Shown here: positions 35,492 to 46,657 of the stretch, one piece after another
Layout: every line of letters starts with the position of its first letter
How positions within the stretch are numbered: position 1 is the stretch's first letter
Assembly: GCA_036674765.1 (NCBI GenBank)
Contig: JARVKI010000096.1
Location: 62,001-126,000 of the forward strand
DNA length: 64,000 nucleotides
From: Seiridium cupressi
Lineage: Eukaryota > Ascomycota > Sordariomycetes > Amphisphaeriales > Sporocadaceae
Reading direction: 5' to 3'
Program-made: the position numbers and the translations under genes
Notes under the pieces: model-generated
Seen by the model: only the letters and a program-made list of their open reading frames with translations
Database searches by the model: none
Told to the model about the DNA's origin: nothing

Positions 35492-36496
35492 TTAGTCATC
35501 AGGATCAACGTATGCAAGCGCCACGATGTTTGGTCCGAAACGATTAGTCGGCAAGTAATCCTCCAAAGATAGCCAGGGGTCTTTCGACCTATAAGCCTTG
35601 TCCAACACCTCATCAAGGCGATCGATGAATCCGTCCGTAGTCTCAACTCCAGTCCATCCTTCATCAATTGGCCACACCTCCACGAGCTGACACCCATCAC
35701 CAAGAGTCCATCTCTTTCTGTCCTGTCGTAAAGGAGTTTCGCTCGAGGCCCGACGTATGCGTGGGTCAATGATCCAAATATTCTCCATACCCCAAAGCTC
35801 GACCTCACAAGCTCGAAGAATGCAACCAAGCGGCGTGTCGGGGTAAGAAAGATGGCTCCAAAGCGCACCACCATCGGCCATGTCCCAGGCCTCATCGTCA
35901 TCCCAGGATGGGTCCCACTCCAAAGCGATGTGATTAGCCTGGTACCCCCAGTATCGAACGAAAAAGGGAATGCGGGAGCACCACCCCTGGAAGACATCGT
36001 CCCAGTCTATACTATTGTGGTTGAGCGGCCGCAAGCAGAATAAATCCAATTGGGGAAATACTGTGACATATTGTTGTTCGCCCTTGGAAAGAATAGAGAC
36101 AGTAGCTGGCGCATCTGGGTACGTGTTGTGTGTGCATTCCTCCCGCTCAGCTGCGAGTCTCTCATTCCACTTCTCCATATCATAGTGCTTTCCCATCATT
36201 AGGCGTGATTCCCAACAGGCAGTCCACAACCCTCGATCTGTCAAGTAGGCAGAAGGATTGTGGGAGGTCCAAGAGAATTCTCTCCCGCGGCACCTCGGTG
36301 CAGCTAGTGAACAAGGCCTGATGTTCTTCTTGCTTGTGGCGACGACATGTTGCCCTATCTCTGAAATCTCGTCTTGCCGTCCGTTGTTATATATGGTGAA
36401 AAAGTGGGCGCCTGGCTGCCTGGGGCGTATGGCTTCAGCCCAGATCTGCTCTCGTAACTCAAGAGGCAAGCGGGGGAAAGGGTGGAATGTCCCCAT
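35492..36496 (-). CDS. 2EXR domain-containing protein
   Basis: 334 aa, intronless, starting at AAAATGGGGAC (36496). An in-frame upstream extension has no ATG. The N-terminus FHPFPRLPLELREQIWAEAI is the 2EXR signature (fungal F-box-like helix pair). It is followed by a Trp-rich region with WTSHNPSAYLTDRGLWTACW and MEKWNERLAAE, and a C-terminal part with WIIDPRIRR and GFIDRLDEVLDKAYRS. These proteins are abundant and fast-evolving in filamentous ascomycetes, and their function is not established. No catalytic motif is visible. Same strand as the unknown gene at 33.2 kb and the F-box gene at 37.4 kb. Confidence 0.85.
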   Translation of the reverse strand: MGTFHPFPRLPLELREQIWAEAIRPRQPGAHFFTIYNNGRQDEISEIGQHVVATSKKNIRPCSLAAPRCRGREFSWTSHNPSAYLTDRGLWTACWESRLMMGKHYDMEKWNERLAAEREECTHNTYPDAPATVSILSKGEQQYVTVFPQLDLFCLRPLNHNSIDWDDVFQGWCSRIPFFVRYWGYQANHIALEWDPSWDDDEAWDMADGGALWSHLSYPDTPLGCILRACEVELWGMENIWIIDPRIRRASSETPLRQDRKRWTLGDGCQLVEVWPIDEGWTGVETTDGFIDRLDEVLDKAYRSKDPWLSLEDYLPTNRFGPNIVALAYVDPDD

Positions 36497-37439
36497 TTTG
36501 AAGGAAAATATCGGGTTGCTCTTTGATATGTTGGGCCAGCAAGCAACTGTGGTGGCCAAACTAATAAGCGATCAACAAACGGTGTCGACTAAGTGATCCA
36601 GCACTACAATGTGGCTGATCATGTATGGTGGTGAAAGATGGCAAGACTTGGGCGACAATGCGCCTCGAAACTGGTTAAGTAGCTGTGAAGTATGAGCCAC
36701 CGGAGATACATTGGCTGTTGCAAACTTTGATTTGAACGAGAGTTCCCTTAAAATGAGGCAGTTTTGGCTGTGAGTCGATTGCAGCTCCAAGTCGGCGGAT
36801 GTGGGTAGGTCAAGTGCCCCGCGGGGCACTTTGTCTTTTCAGTCAGATGAGCAGTAGCAGATAGATAGCTTCAAATGACCACGCCTCTTTACACCCTCTT
36901 TTGTGGTTGCTGTGTTGTTCTAGAGCATTCACGGCCCGCAGGTGCTAGATACATGTATCTACTACTGCCTCGTCGAGGATTGTAAGTGACCACATACTTG
37001 CTAGCTCACCTACAATGCACCTATGTAGGATACAGGTTGCCGGGGTACGGGTACATCAGGGCCGGGACTTTGGTGTATTTAGGGCTCTAACCACTGTCTT
37101 CGTCCTTCTTTACAACAGATACTTGCTTCCACACGGGAGCTTTGGCCTCTTGTACTGGACCGAAATTGTGACTGATACATTTATCCTTATTGCAACTAAG
37201 TGCTTTCCTTGGAGATATGCGCGCATGACTGAGTGGAATGTTCTTCTCATCTATGTAGGGCCGTTGGAAGGGTCATACCTACGGTGTATGCATATATTCC
37301 TCCTGACTGACTCCATTGTGCAGTTGCTAAACTCCCTTCAGGGCAGCCAATTCTCTTTGGGAGGGGGCCGCTGTCACCGAGTGCATGAGAGATGATTAGA
37401 TCGTCCTTCTCGTTCTACAGAAGAGCTCAACGGCTACTA
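36497..37439. other. Intergenic region
   Basis: About 940 bp. A 126-codon plus-strand frame (37015-37395) is hydrophobic but has no recognisable domain and overlaps the likely 3' flank of the F-box gene. Nothing supported. Confidence 0.45.
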
Positions 37440-39353
37440 TCATCCCACAACCCGTAGAAGCGATCGCTTGGAGTTGAGAAGTAGTTGTTCCTGGCCCCTC
37501 AATGGATTCTCGACGGTTCCGTTGCCCGCAATGTATTCCCGCGTCTGGACTATGATTTCTGGATCCTTCATCAGCTCGTCCCACTGCGAAGAACTCCAGA
37601 ACATCCAGGCACCTGCATCATTCTTTCCCGGCGCTTTCTGGCCAAACTCGCCACCGACGAGAGCGGTTACATAAAGATTAACATCCCCCTCTGCATACCT
37701 GGGTGCAATCTTCTCTCGTAGTATATCTAGCGTGTCTGCCCACTTTCCCTCCCGCAACTGCAGAGCGGTAAGCCAGACTTTCTCCAAGCGGTCACCCAGC
37801 CTGCGGCAGAACGGTTCGAGCTCTTCCTGATTCAAAGACATATTTGACAAAATGAATTTCCTGAGCCTACTGCTATCGCACCCGAGGAGTATTGCGCCAA
37901 GGTGATAATGGTCATCCTTGTCCGTCTGCCCATCATTGATACCGAAGACTCGCATGCTCACGTCAACAGATATGAGGCACCGACTCGAAAACATTGCCCC
38001 TAGATATCCGTTGATGTAGGCAACTTGCCCTGGTGGTATGTGTTCATGCCGAATAGGAAGGCAGCTCATACCGCGCCTCGCAAACTCGAACTCCTCCACC
38101 TTTTGACACGCAGAGCGCAAGTCGTCCCAAGATTCTGGGGCCACCATGGAGTAATTGTTCCTGGTCGGGAAGCAGCGGATTTTTATGTCATGTAGTGGCA
38201 CTCCAGCTTTGTGGCATGCGATCGGCAGATCTGATAATATCTTGGCTGCCGTTAGCTGGGGTTCGCCTTCCATGCCCTCAATGGTTGACCAATCCTGGCT
38301 TGTCTTCAGGAACTTTAAGAGCTCTTCCTTGCTGCTCGGAACGATCGTGGGGTTTCGAACGTAATCCTTGCTGAGGTCATGCTCCGTTTCATCACTGAAT
38401 GTCAGGGCGACACGCCGTGGGAGTCGGGAGAACAGGGCCGCAACTGCCCGGACAAAAGTTCCGTCTTGGATTAATCGAAGCTGCTCCTCATGCTTCTGGC
38501 GGTAAGAGTCGTGTCCCTCAATCAGAATTTTAACATACTCCAAAGTTGCTCCCTCGATTTCCATTTCTCCAGTTTCAACATAACCGTTCCAGGCGCGACG
38601 AATCGAGTCGATATTATCGTTTGCTATGTCATAGTCTTTGTACGGTAGCGGGCAGACAGTGTCATCATCTTCATCGTAGCCACCTAGTTGCCACGATTCG
38701 AGATAATGGTAGCATCTCGACTGCATTTCTCCAAGCTCATTCCTGCGAAACTTGACGAACTGTGCCAGATCAGTGGCGAGTTCCCTCGGACGATATTGGA
38801 GACCGATCATGACTTCCTCAATTCCCAACGCGAGAAGTCGATTGTCGCATATGATCTTTGCCCGCTCGAGGGATTCTTGGTTTAGTTCTATGCGAAGGCA
38901 CGGGTACAGATGTGGTGATGCAACTTGGTTGAAGAGTCGACAAACGAAGCGCATGTTTTTATATGCCCGACTCCTGCCTCCTGATTCAAGTCTGATGTCG
39001 CGGAGATGATCGCAGATCTCACGGAACAGATCCAAAGGCAGATCCAGGACGCTCAGCTGCCGTATCCTATCGCGCGAGAGTTCCATTGCTCTTGTTCGTA
39101 GAGCTGTGCGGCGCTGCTCCATCTCATCAACCTTATCGGAGGGAGGATCATCAACATTTTCTCTCAAATAAGTACTCCTTTCTTCACTGCAGTTGTTCGT
39201 GTCATTGTGTTGCTTTGCGTTGATGCCGACATTGTCGATACGGCGCAGCTCCTCGTAGATAGCTTCGAGGCTAAGCGAGGCTACCACTAATAGTGGGTTG
39301 AGCAGAGCACCCCCATCGTGCGATGCTATTCCTTCCTCAACCATACCTACCAT
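37440..39353 (-). CDS. F-box-like protein
   Basis: 637 aa, intronless. Starts MVGMVEEGIASHDGG; a later in-frame ATG at MELSRDRIRQ could also be the start. The F-box lies at about residues 100-155: VLDLPLDLFREICDHLRDI, then NMRFVCRLFNQVASPHLYPC, the LP-E-I and CR-FN patterns expected. The long C-terminal part lacks obvious repeats but has leucine-spaced segments (LGAILLGCDSSRLRKFIL) that may form an LRR-like array. F-box proteins are usually substrate receptors of SCF ubiquitin ligases. The target here is unknown. It sits beside a 2EXR gene on the same strand. Confidence 0.82.
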   Translation of the reverse strand: MVGMVEEGIASHDGGALLNPLLVVASLSLEAIYEELRRIDNVGINAKQHNDTNNCSEERSTYLRENVDDPPSDKVDEMEQRRTALRTRAMELSRDRIRQLSVLDLPLDLFREICDHLRDIRLESGGRSRAYKNMRFVCRLFNQVASPHLYPCLRIELNQESLERAKIICDNRLLALGIEEVMIGLQYRPRELATDLAQFVKFRRNELGEMQSRCYHYLESWQLGGYDEDDDTVCPLPYKDYDIANDNIDSIRRAWNGYVETGEMEIEGATLEYVKILIEGHDSYRQKHEEQLRLIQDGTFVRAVAALFSRLPRRVALTFSDETEHDLSKDYVRNPTIVPSSKEELLKFLKTSQDWSTIEGMEGEPQLTAAKILSDLPIACHKAGVPLHDIKIRCFPTRNNYSMVAPESWDDLRSACQKVEEFEFARRGMSCLPIRHEHIPPGQVAYINGYLGAMFSSRCLISVDVSMRVFGINDGQTDKDDHYHLGAILLGCDSSRLRKFILSNMSLNQEELEPFCRRLGDRLEKVWLTALQLREGKWADTLDILREKIAPRYAEGDVNLYVTALVGGEFGQKAPGKNDAGAWMFWSSSQWDELMKDPEIIVQTREYIAGNGTVENPLRGQEQLLLNSKRSLLRVVG

Positions 39354-40135
39354 GTGGTAAGATTGAGCTTCGATCGAAGGCAGGTTGAAGAAAAATGATA
39401 TACGGTGGGACTATTTTGGCCTTTTATGCTGCGCCTCAAGGAATGACTCACGCCGCAAGGCAGTGTGTCAACCAGCCAAGACATCCCGTCATTGGCTTCA
39501 ATTGCTGAGTACGGGACACTCACGAATCCCTGATTCGACTCTTTTTCTTGAAGGATGCGAATTGTGATATCTTCAAGTTCGACCGACTTACCATATCTAG
39601 AGAGACGAGGAAGATGGATCTACTGGTGGGAGAGAAGTCGAGCGACGAAAGGTGGGCACAGAGGTTGGCACGCGCCCCCAGAATGTCACACTAGGTAGGA
39701 AGTGGGCTAAAAATATTCATGTAGATGGCCTTGTTTAGAAATCATACAACTATACGGGCTGAATGTACAAAGACTTTCAACTACATGCTCTAGGGACATC
39801 TCGTACTGCTGACAAAAATAGTACCTCTGAGGCAGCTTTTACTCCAGTCATCATTGTGTGGCTGGCGCTCTACCTCCATACTCGATTCGCGCATCAGATG
39901 TAATTTAAACATTGAGTAGCTAAATTGTTACACATTCGATATGAACAAGATTACAGCGGCATCGCTATATAAACCCAGCGTTGGCATGGGGTCGAGCTGT
40001 ACCTTTATATTCTCCTATATCCGTCTTATATTATAGCTCGAGGACGCTTCAAGCGTATCCTAAAGTCATTGGGTATCATTTTAACTTATGTAGTATCGAC
40101 AACACTGCCACATCGTGGGTGGTATGGTTTGGAGA
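39354..40135. other. Intergenic region
   Basis: 782 bp containing the F-box promoter side and the 3' flank of the CorA gene. No frame or repeat I can support. Confidence 0.5.
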
Positions 40136-42153
40136 CTACCAAGTCCTAGTGGCGACGAGCTTGCGCTGTGCTCGCACTCGGTCAAGACGGTCCTTTCTTC
40201 TCTTCCGAACTGTCCAAACTTTCCGACGCTGGAACAGTGATCTAACCCAGTCAAAGACGACTTGCCGCATGAGGACAATGATAATCCCAAAAGTCACGGG
40301 GATCGCAATCTTCCAGCTACGATGTTGTCAGCCTAGTCTGCAGCGGTGTTGCATGGGTAGTACCTACAATAGAAGAACACTGCCTTCGATCGCATCGAAA
40401 CCTGTAAAATTCTGGCCAAAGTATCCAGATAAGAAGGTCAGGGGTAGGAATATAATGGTGATCACCGTGAGTTGCTTCATGCTCTCATTCTGGTATGCCG
40501 AAATCGTGTTGAAGATGAGGTCTATCATACCATCGGCAGATTTCCGAATTGTCATCAGGTTCTCCGCAATCAATAGACAGTGATCGTACACGTCTCCGAG
40601 ATACGTGTGAGTCATTGGAGTAATGATAACGCCTCCATGTGGGTTCTGAAGCTCCTTTGTCGCATCTGTTTGAGAGAGCGTGGTTTTGTGGTCTCGCATT
40701 GCTGAGATGATGGATGCAATTGGATTGATGAAACCGGCCATCTTGTTGATTTCCGACTGAATAATGTAAAGGCTCCGAGTTTGCTTGATGCTCGGACGCA
40801 GCAGCACATCCAATTCCAGATCCGCGATCGCATCGGCGTAGCAGGATGCCACTGGAATGGCCATATCAATGATTGCGTCGATGATGGCCTGTCCCACCAT
40901 TGATGCATCACAAGACTGCCGCAATATCGTCTCGGGGCTAGCAAGTCTGGAGAGGATTGGTTTCTCAACGTCGTCGGCCGACTGCTCGAAGAAAGCAATG
41001 ACAGTGTTATCGGACGTGATAAACATGGCTACTTGCTCCGCTGCAACTGCCAGACCCCTAGACGCTAGCGCGCTATGCCTCTCCATGAAGTCATTGCGGG
41101 CTTCGTTGGACGAGGCTCGATACCTCTGTAATGTGGTGAGAGTAGTGGGGTTGAACACGTCTGACAAGCCTGTGGCCTGATGCTCTAGGATATCATTGAG
41201 TGGTGGGATGGAACTCCCGCCCTCGAGAGTGTTGGCTGCAGCATTCCCCAAGTCGTCCTTCTTTCGACTCGATGACCACCACCGTTTCATGTTTTTCTTG
41301 AGCCCTTGCATAGAACTATGACTCTTCACGCTGTAGGCATCGAACACCTCGTCCTCGTCGTCGCTTGTGTCTGGATCGATCATTCGAACGAGTTTCTGAC
41401 AGGTGAACACCAAGAACGCATGATGCTGGTACCTGAAGGTCTATGTTAGCAATACAAGGAGAAATTTCCACATCATTGAGTTCCCACGCACCAGTCCACT
41501 TTTGTTCGGTTCCTCGTATTCATGATATCCTCGATAGCCAACCTATGTAGGCTCTTGTAGTTTCCAAGGGCCTGAATGACATCCCAACTCAATCCATTGA
41601 CATTGATCCAGCGGCATTTGATCCACTCGGCTTGGGGCTTTGTTACAAAGTCAATCAACTGATCATTGCCCATTTCATGAATCTCGAGATCGTCTTGGCT
41701 GAAGTCGACAATGGTGATTTGACATTCTGCGTGAAGTCCCATTACAGCGTGGCCGCCGTTGGGCTTCGAGGTGTCAACACCAGGCTCAGCGCCAGCGTGC
41801 CACCCCGGCTCGGTCAGGTCATCGAAGTCGATCTCTTTGATAGTCTTGAATGTACTTGCGCGGGCATTTCGCCTCCTGACGCTCGCGCGCGACAGCTCGG
41901 TATCGGATCGTGTCGGGCCTCGTAGGGGCGGGCTGGTCGCCGTCAGAGGCGAACGTCGTGAATTCGACTGGCGAGGCACTTGGGTATCGACATTGAGCGC
42001 GTATCGAACATGGTTCTGCTCTCGTTCTCGCGATGTCCTGGGGACAGTCGCGGCGCCAGACGAGGTCGTGCCATTGAGGACCGGGGAGGATACTGTCAGG
42101 TCCGAGGTTTGGGTGGACTCGTCCACCTCTGCACTGTTCGAGGTTCGAGGCAT
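40136..42153 (-). CDS. CorA-type Mg2+/divalent cation transporter family protein
   Basis: Predicted membrane transporter of the CorA/Alr/Mnr superfamily. Model complement(40136..40316, 40368..41432, 41492..42153), 635 aa; introns of 51 and 59 nt. A polar, Ser/Thr/Arg-rich N-terminus is followed by the cytoplasmic funnel domain (SLHRLAIEDIMNTRNRTKVD, a CorA hallmark) and long helices. TM1 is LTVITIIFLPLTFLSGYFG. The pore-loop signature after TM1, normally GMN, reads GQN (YFGQNFTGF). TM2 (AIPVTFGIIIVLMRQVV) comes from the small last exon, and splicing restores SVLLFWKIAIPV. The C-tail is strongly basic. The start is ATG 42153; an upstream in-frame GTG was rejected. Substrate and activity are uncertain because of the altered signature. 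Confidence 0.88.
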
Positions 42154-44495
42154 TTCGAGTCGGTCGCCATACACATTCGTGCCGTCCGCGGTTGCGCTTC
42201 ATGAAGCGGCAGGGGATGCCAAGAATTCGAAATAACCTTAAAAGAACGCTTGGCTCGGCACTTGACCCACACCATTTGATTAGCGGGGGATCTTCAGCTC
42301 ACATCTGCTACAACAAACCGCTACGAGGTCAAGGGAGTTGGGACAGTCTCGCGTTTCAAGGGCATCTTCGAATTGCCTCATATTTCCTGCGCAAGACGAT
42401 GGGTGTACACAGCCATATCAATACAAGCAACATGAAGCCACTGAAAAAGAATGTCTAGAAGAAGTCATTCCTCTAACGCCGTTGTCCTTTCCAGCCCCAC
42501 ATCAAAACAGGACGTTCTAGCCAAGCATGAACCTTGAACTGCGAATCTGGGGCAACGCCAGCGGAGCATTCTTTTTTAACCTGAATAAATAGGTGCTATG
42601 CAATAACAAGATGTCACCCCAAGTGTTGTAAACGAATTCATATTTATACATATAAACTCAACAAATATTGTAGATCGAGTAAACAAGTTGGCAAATTAAT
42701 CAGCAATAGCGAAGCACACATAGTTCCCGGTGTGCGTATGGTCAGCCCATAGCATTATTGGTACTCCCTATAAACACTACGATGACAGCAGCAAAACTGC
42801 AATATAATCTTATTAGTATGAGGCCATGCCGTCACGAAGGATTTCATATAACAACTCACGCTACGTTCGAACTAAAAATCTGGCCGACCGTTGCCTCAGT
42901 GAACCAACTCATCGACATGGAAAATTGACCTTGTTAGTTGCTCTGATAGATCAGGAACATAACGCGTCCAACCATGGCACAATATAAGATCCTGCGAAGT
43001 GTTCTGCCCACGTACTCCCGAAACAGCTAGCCGTAGCAAGGGCTCTTCCATTGGACGATGCTCAACCGATGAAGCCTGTGATCCTTGAAAAATTACTGTA
43101 GCGCGCGAACGGCGGAGGGAGGGTTTTTTCTAGTTCATAGATTGATGTGATGATATTTGTAAGCGGGCTACCCATGTATCTAGAGCAACTACTCGGCTGA
43201 AGCCCATGCGTACATTTTATTTGGGATAATTATGCCTCCGGTAGGCGAAGCAGATCGGTATTCATCATGTCCTCCAAAGTTTTGTTGTTGAGGCCGATGT
43301 AATCTGAATGATTTAGACTAGATGTTGAATGAGCTAAGACCCTATAAGTGTTAATTGATTGTTTCTGGGCTCGCGTTTTCGAACAATGCTGCCATTGTCG
43401 ACACGCCGAAGTAGCTGCCAGATGATGTAAAGGTGCAATCTGGCATTCTGCACGGGGCCTAGTCAACATGACAGCAGCAATCAACTACTGGGGCACTTGA
43501 AATGACGGGCTTGCCGTGGATCACCGTGCACCCAATCGAACACCCAGAGCCGCTGTTGTAGCAAGCCTATGACAAAAGATATCCAGCTCCGGTCACCCCC
43601 CCCCCCCCAAGAGCACCCGCGGCAGACCTAGCAACCCGTCACGACAATGGCACCAAGCGCAAGAAAAACGCATCAAAGCATTGCAGATGATCGAACCGAA
43701 TATCCAAGGTCCAGGGATTGTGCCAGGCTCAAGAGATCTAGCCCGAGAAAGGGAACCTGGTAGGTCACAGGCACTTGCACAATGCAGAAGAATTTGCAAC
43801 GTCTAGCGCGGTAGAATCTCCTCCTCGTTCTTTCCTCTTCTTCCTTATTCACTCGTTTTTCTCCTCCTTAATTCTCTTCCTTTGCACACCTGCAAAAATC
43901 CCACCAAGCCACTCCATACGCATCGAAAATTTTCTTTTCGTCAGCATTATGGTAAATTCCCACTCTAAGGCTTTTCGTTTCTGTTAACACCCTTTCCTGC
44001 CCATGCTCGCAAGAGTAGCCAAGAATCAGCGATAACCAAATGCCACAGCCGGCGGACAGAAATTGGTATCTAGCGGCCTGCAGCCGAAAGCGAGAAGGCT
44101 GCTCCGGCCTCACAGCCGAAGAAAGGTACAAACCTGATGGTCCTCAAATTTTATCATACTCTATCACTAACAATATAGTTACGTAGAAGTCCAAGCGCGG
44201 GTAAGCTAGTACGATTATATCATAATTACATGTACCTAATGCCTGACAATCATCGTAGGAATTGCTAGAGAAGCGGGACGTGAGTTGTTATGCCACTTCC
44301 CTTATCTTCACATTGCAGCACTGACAGGCGCAGTATATGGTCCAAAATCTCAAGGTATAACCCCCAAATGGCCTAATTTGCTTGGGGCTTTTGCTAAATT
44401 GTGACGCCGCAAGACTCAAAAGAGAAGATTGCCGTATGTGGCTTGCTCCTGGTTTGGCTTCCCTACTTGCTAACAATGGGCATTAGAAAATTAAG
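42154..44495. other. Long intergenic region
   Basis: 2.3 kb between the CorA start and the candidate mini-exon gene. It contains a C13 homopolymer (43596-43608) and a pyrimidine-rich block at about 43815-43890. No open frame with a domain was found. Confidence 0.4.
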
Positions 44496-45726
44496 ATGCA
44501 CATGGATGTAAGTGGCATATTTGTTCATATCCCCCCTTGGATCAAGCTAATTATGTGTTGATAAAACAGGATATTGCCGACCAAATCATCGCAAGTCATA
44601 GATCTGGTGGGCCAAGGGCGCGTGTGTGATGTAAAGAAGTCGCAGTTTAGGCGCGATGAACTTTTCTTTTTTCATACGCACGCCAAACCCCCGTAAGGAC
44701 ATCAGGAAAGATTTCTCCGGTACGAGACTTTCCGTTTCTGTAAGTCCCCTTTCCCACGCTGCAGAGGTGAGCTTACACTGATACTCTGTACAAACAGCAG
44801 AACTACCGTAAGAAGATGCTTCTGTGGTTTTAAATATGGATATAATAAGCTAACCAATTGGTACAGTAAAGAATTCACGAACCGGTAAGCTTGAAAGCCT
44901 ATACTTCGAACAGCGCCCCTTCAGCTAACTTGAACCTTTTATTCGAGCTTAGCAACCCAGAGTGAGCTCGAAGTTCTGTCCACAATCTTAACGAGTGACA
45001 TAGCTAACCCACCATTTGTCGCAGACAAACATGACCAGAAACGTCAGTTACACAACTTGAAGTCCTGGAGTCTGTTAAGGAACCCAAGACTGATATATAC
45101 TAGAAGAAGGGCAACAAGGGCAAGAAGGCCCAGCTTCCGGTAAGTTGATTCAATAAGACCCAGACCACTTGATGTAGTACACCCTATGGCATAAATATGC
45201 AAATTCGTTGTTCTATGTAGTCTGCTCCCGCAGCTGTCGTAAGTTGCTCTCCTGTTTCCAAAATACATGGTGGAATTACTGGAGAGATTGCTGCAATCAT
45301 ATCCATATATGCACGGATCGTGTCTATTCCCTATCCTTATCATACATCACTACACGTAGGTGTAGTGGAGATAGGATTAGGGATAGGAGGAAATCCCTAG
45401 AAATCACATTCTATACCAACCCTCACCTACGGAACACTAACTAGTAGTAGAAACCAAGTCAGCAGCCAGTGAGTACTCTGCACGCCATCAATTAGGCGCT
45501 GCACTAACCAGGTCCCAAAGTCGTTCAACACGATGAAGCGCGCCGTAAGTATACCGACGCTCAGCAACATGAACAGTAATGCTGATATATAAATGACTAG
45601 TTTTCGGAGGCCATCTCAGAGAAGATTGGCCAGGCTTCCGAGCCGAAAAAGAAAAGCAAGGAGGAGCTCGTGGACAAGCGCGCCGACATTGTTCAGAGGC
45701 GGAAGGATGGGGCAAAAGGGCCGTAA
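44496..45726 (+). CDS. Candidate lysine-rich gene made of mini-exons (uncertain)
   Basis: The plus strand holds eight GTAAG donor-like pentamers in about 1.04 kb (44508, 44693, 44740, 44808, 44885, 45140, 45239, 45545); about one is expected by chance. At the 3' end a phase-0 series of exons can be read: 45104-45139 (KKGNKGKKAQLP), 45221-45238 (SAPAAV), 45451-45468 (KPSQQP), 45512-45544 (VPKSFNTMKRA) and 45601-45726 (starting FSEAISEKIGQAS, ending TAA). A possible first exon is ATG at 44496, MHMD, followed by a normal intron to 44569 and DIADQIIASH. The exons between 44570 and 45104 I could not place. One acceptor (45511) lies too close to its CTAAC to be comfortable. The FSEAISEKIG segment faintly recalls BAR-domain N-termini, but I do not assign a family. 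Confidence 0.28.
45329..45388. repeat. Imperfect inverted repeat / hairpin
   Basis: A perfect 8-bp stem CACTACAC/GTGTAGTG (45348-45355, 45360-45367) with a GTAG loop continues outward as an imperfect stem in which CCCTATCC at 45329 roughly faces GGGATAGG near 45380. It lies in the longest putative intron (45239-45450) of the candidate mini-exon gene and could be a small insertion. Confidence 0.45.
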
Positions 45727-45775
45727 AAGTCGAAAAGCATAAACAAGAGACAATAAACAGAACACCGAACTCCTG

Positions 45776-45929
45776 TCGGAAGGCGAAGAGGAGAAGGAGG
45801 AAGGGGGATAAGGGTTGGAGAAAAAGAAGAAGAAGAAGAAGGAGGAGAAAAAAGAAAAAAGAAAAAAGGAAAAGGAAAAGAAAAAGAAAAAGAAAAAGAA
45901 GAAGAAGAAGGCGGAAGAGGAGAAGAATG
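45776..45929. repeat. Polypurine (GAA/GAAA) low-complexity tract
   Basis: About 150 bases almost wholly of A and G on the plus strand (runs of GAAGAA, GAAAAA and AAAGGA). In one plus frame it reads as Lys/Glu-rich codons up to a TAA near 45951, but there is no convincing upstream exon. A simple-sequence tract is the safer call. Confidence 0.6.
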
Positions 45930-46657
45930 GTCGTCCAATACGGGTCTTCTAATTAATGAGAATCCAGGCTTAGTGTCTACTCAGACCTCTATAGCCGAAT
46001 TTGTCCGCAACAGTGCTAAGCCGCCCGATCTTTTCGCATAACCTATCCATATCCGCTGCAGATTCCTGGCACTGCTTGCACGCTACAAAAGGCACCTAGG
46101 TCTACATCTGATAAACTTAAAGCTGATGATAGAAAGCTCAGTCCAAAGCCGTGATTCGATATGAGATTAGACCCACGCGAACTCTTCACCTTAAAGTGGT
46201 AAAATGCGACTCGTATGGTTTTTTGGGCAGGCGTCAAGGTCCTGGCGACCGAAGAATTCACACTTTCTGCGTCTTTGTGCCGTGGATGGCCGGCAGCTCT
46301 GTGAATCTGTCTGGCCATTCTGGAACACCTTCACTGAGGCAACACCAGGATTCGGTTCGAGCTTGGTGGCCCTAGAGAGTTATGTAATCTTTGCCCCAAC
46401 CTCACCTGCTGTACTAGCACTCATGCCCGGATGGACCCGTATGTAAGCGATGAGTCCGGCGACCACTGGTGGCACTTATACGCAGCGCAAATCAAAACAG
46501 GTCCCGGTGCTATTACTGGATGGAATGGCTCTGGATTAGATTCTCTAATGGCATTTTGCACTATGCACTAATTCTTGGCCGATGCCTGCTACTCTATCAT
46601 GTCTCATAAAGTCGTTTGTGTATGGTCTCAAATCAAACAAGACTCCTCAACCTTCCA
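45930..46657. other. Intergenic region downstream of the MFS gene
   Basis: 728 bp with no supported gene; the 3' flank of the MFS transporter on the minus strand. Confidence 0.45.

Noticed and set aside
37015..37395. 126-codon hydrophobic plus-strand frame
   Set aside because: No family resemblance and no start context; probably chance.
45797..45951. Lys/Glu-rich coding exon
   Set aside because: The polypurine tract is open in several frames because of its composition; no convincing splice link to the upstream exons.
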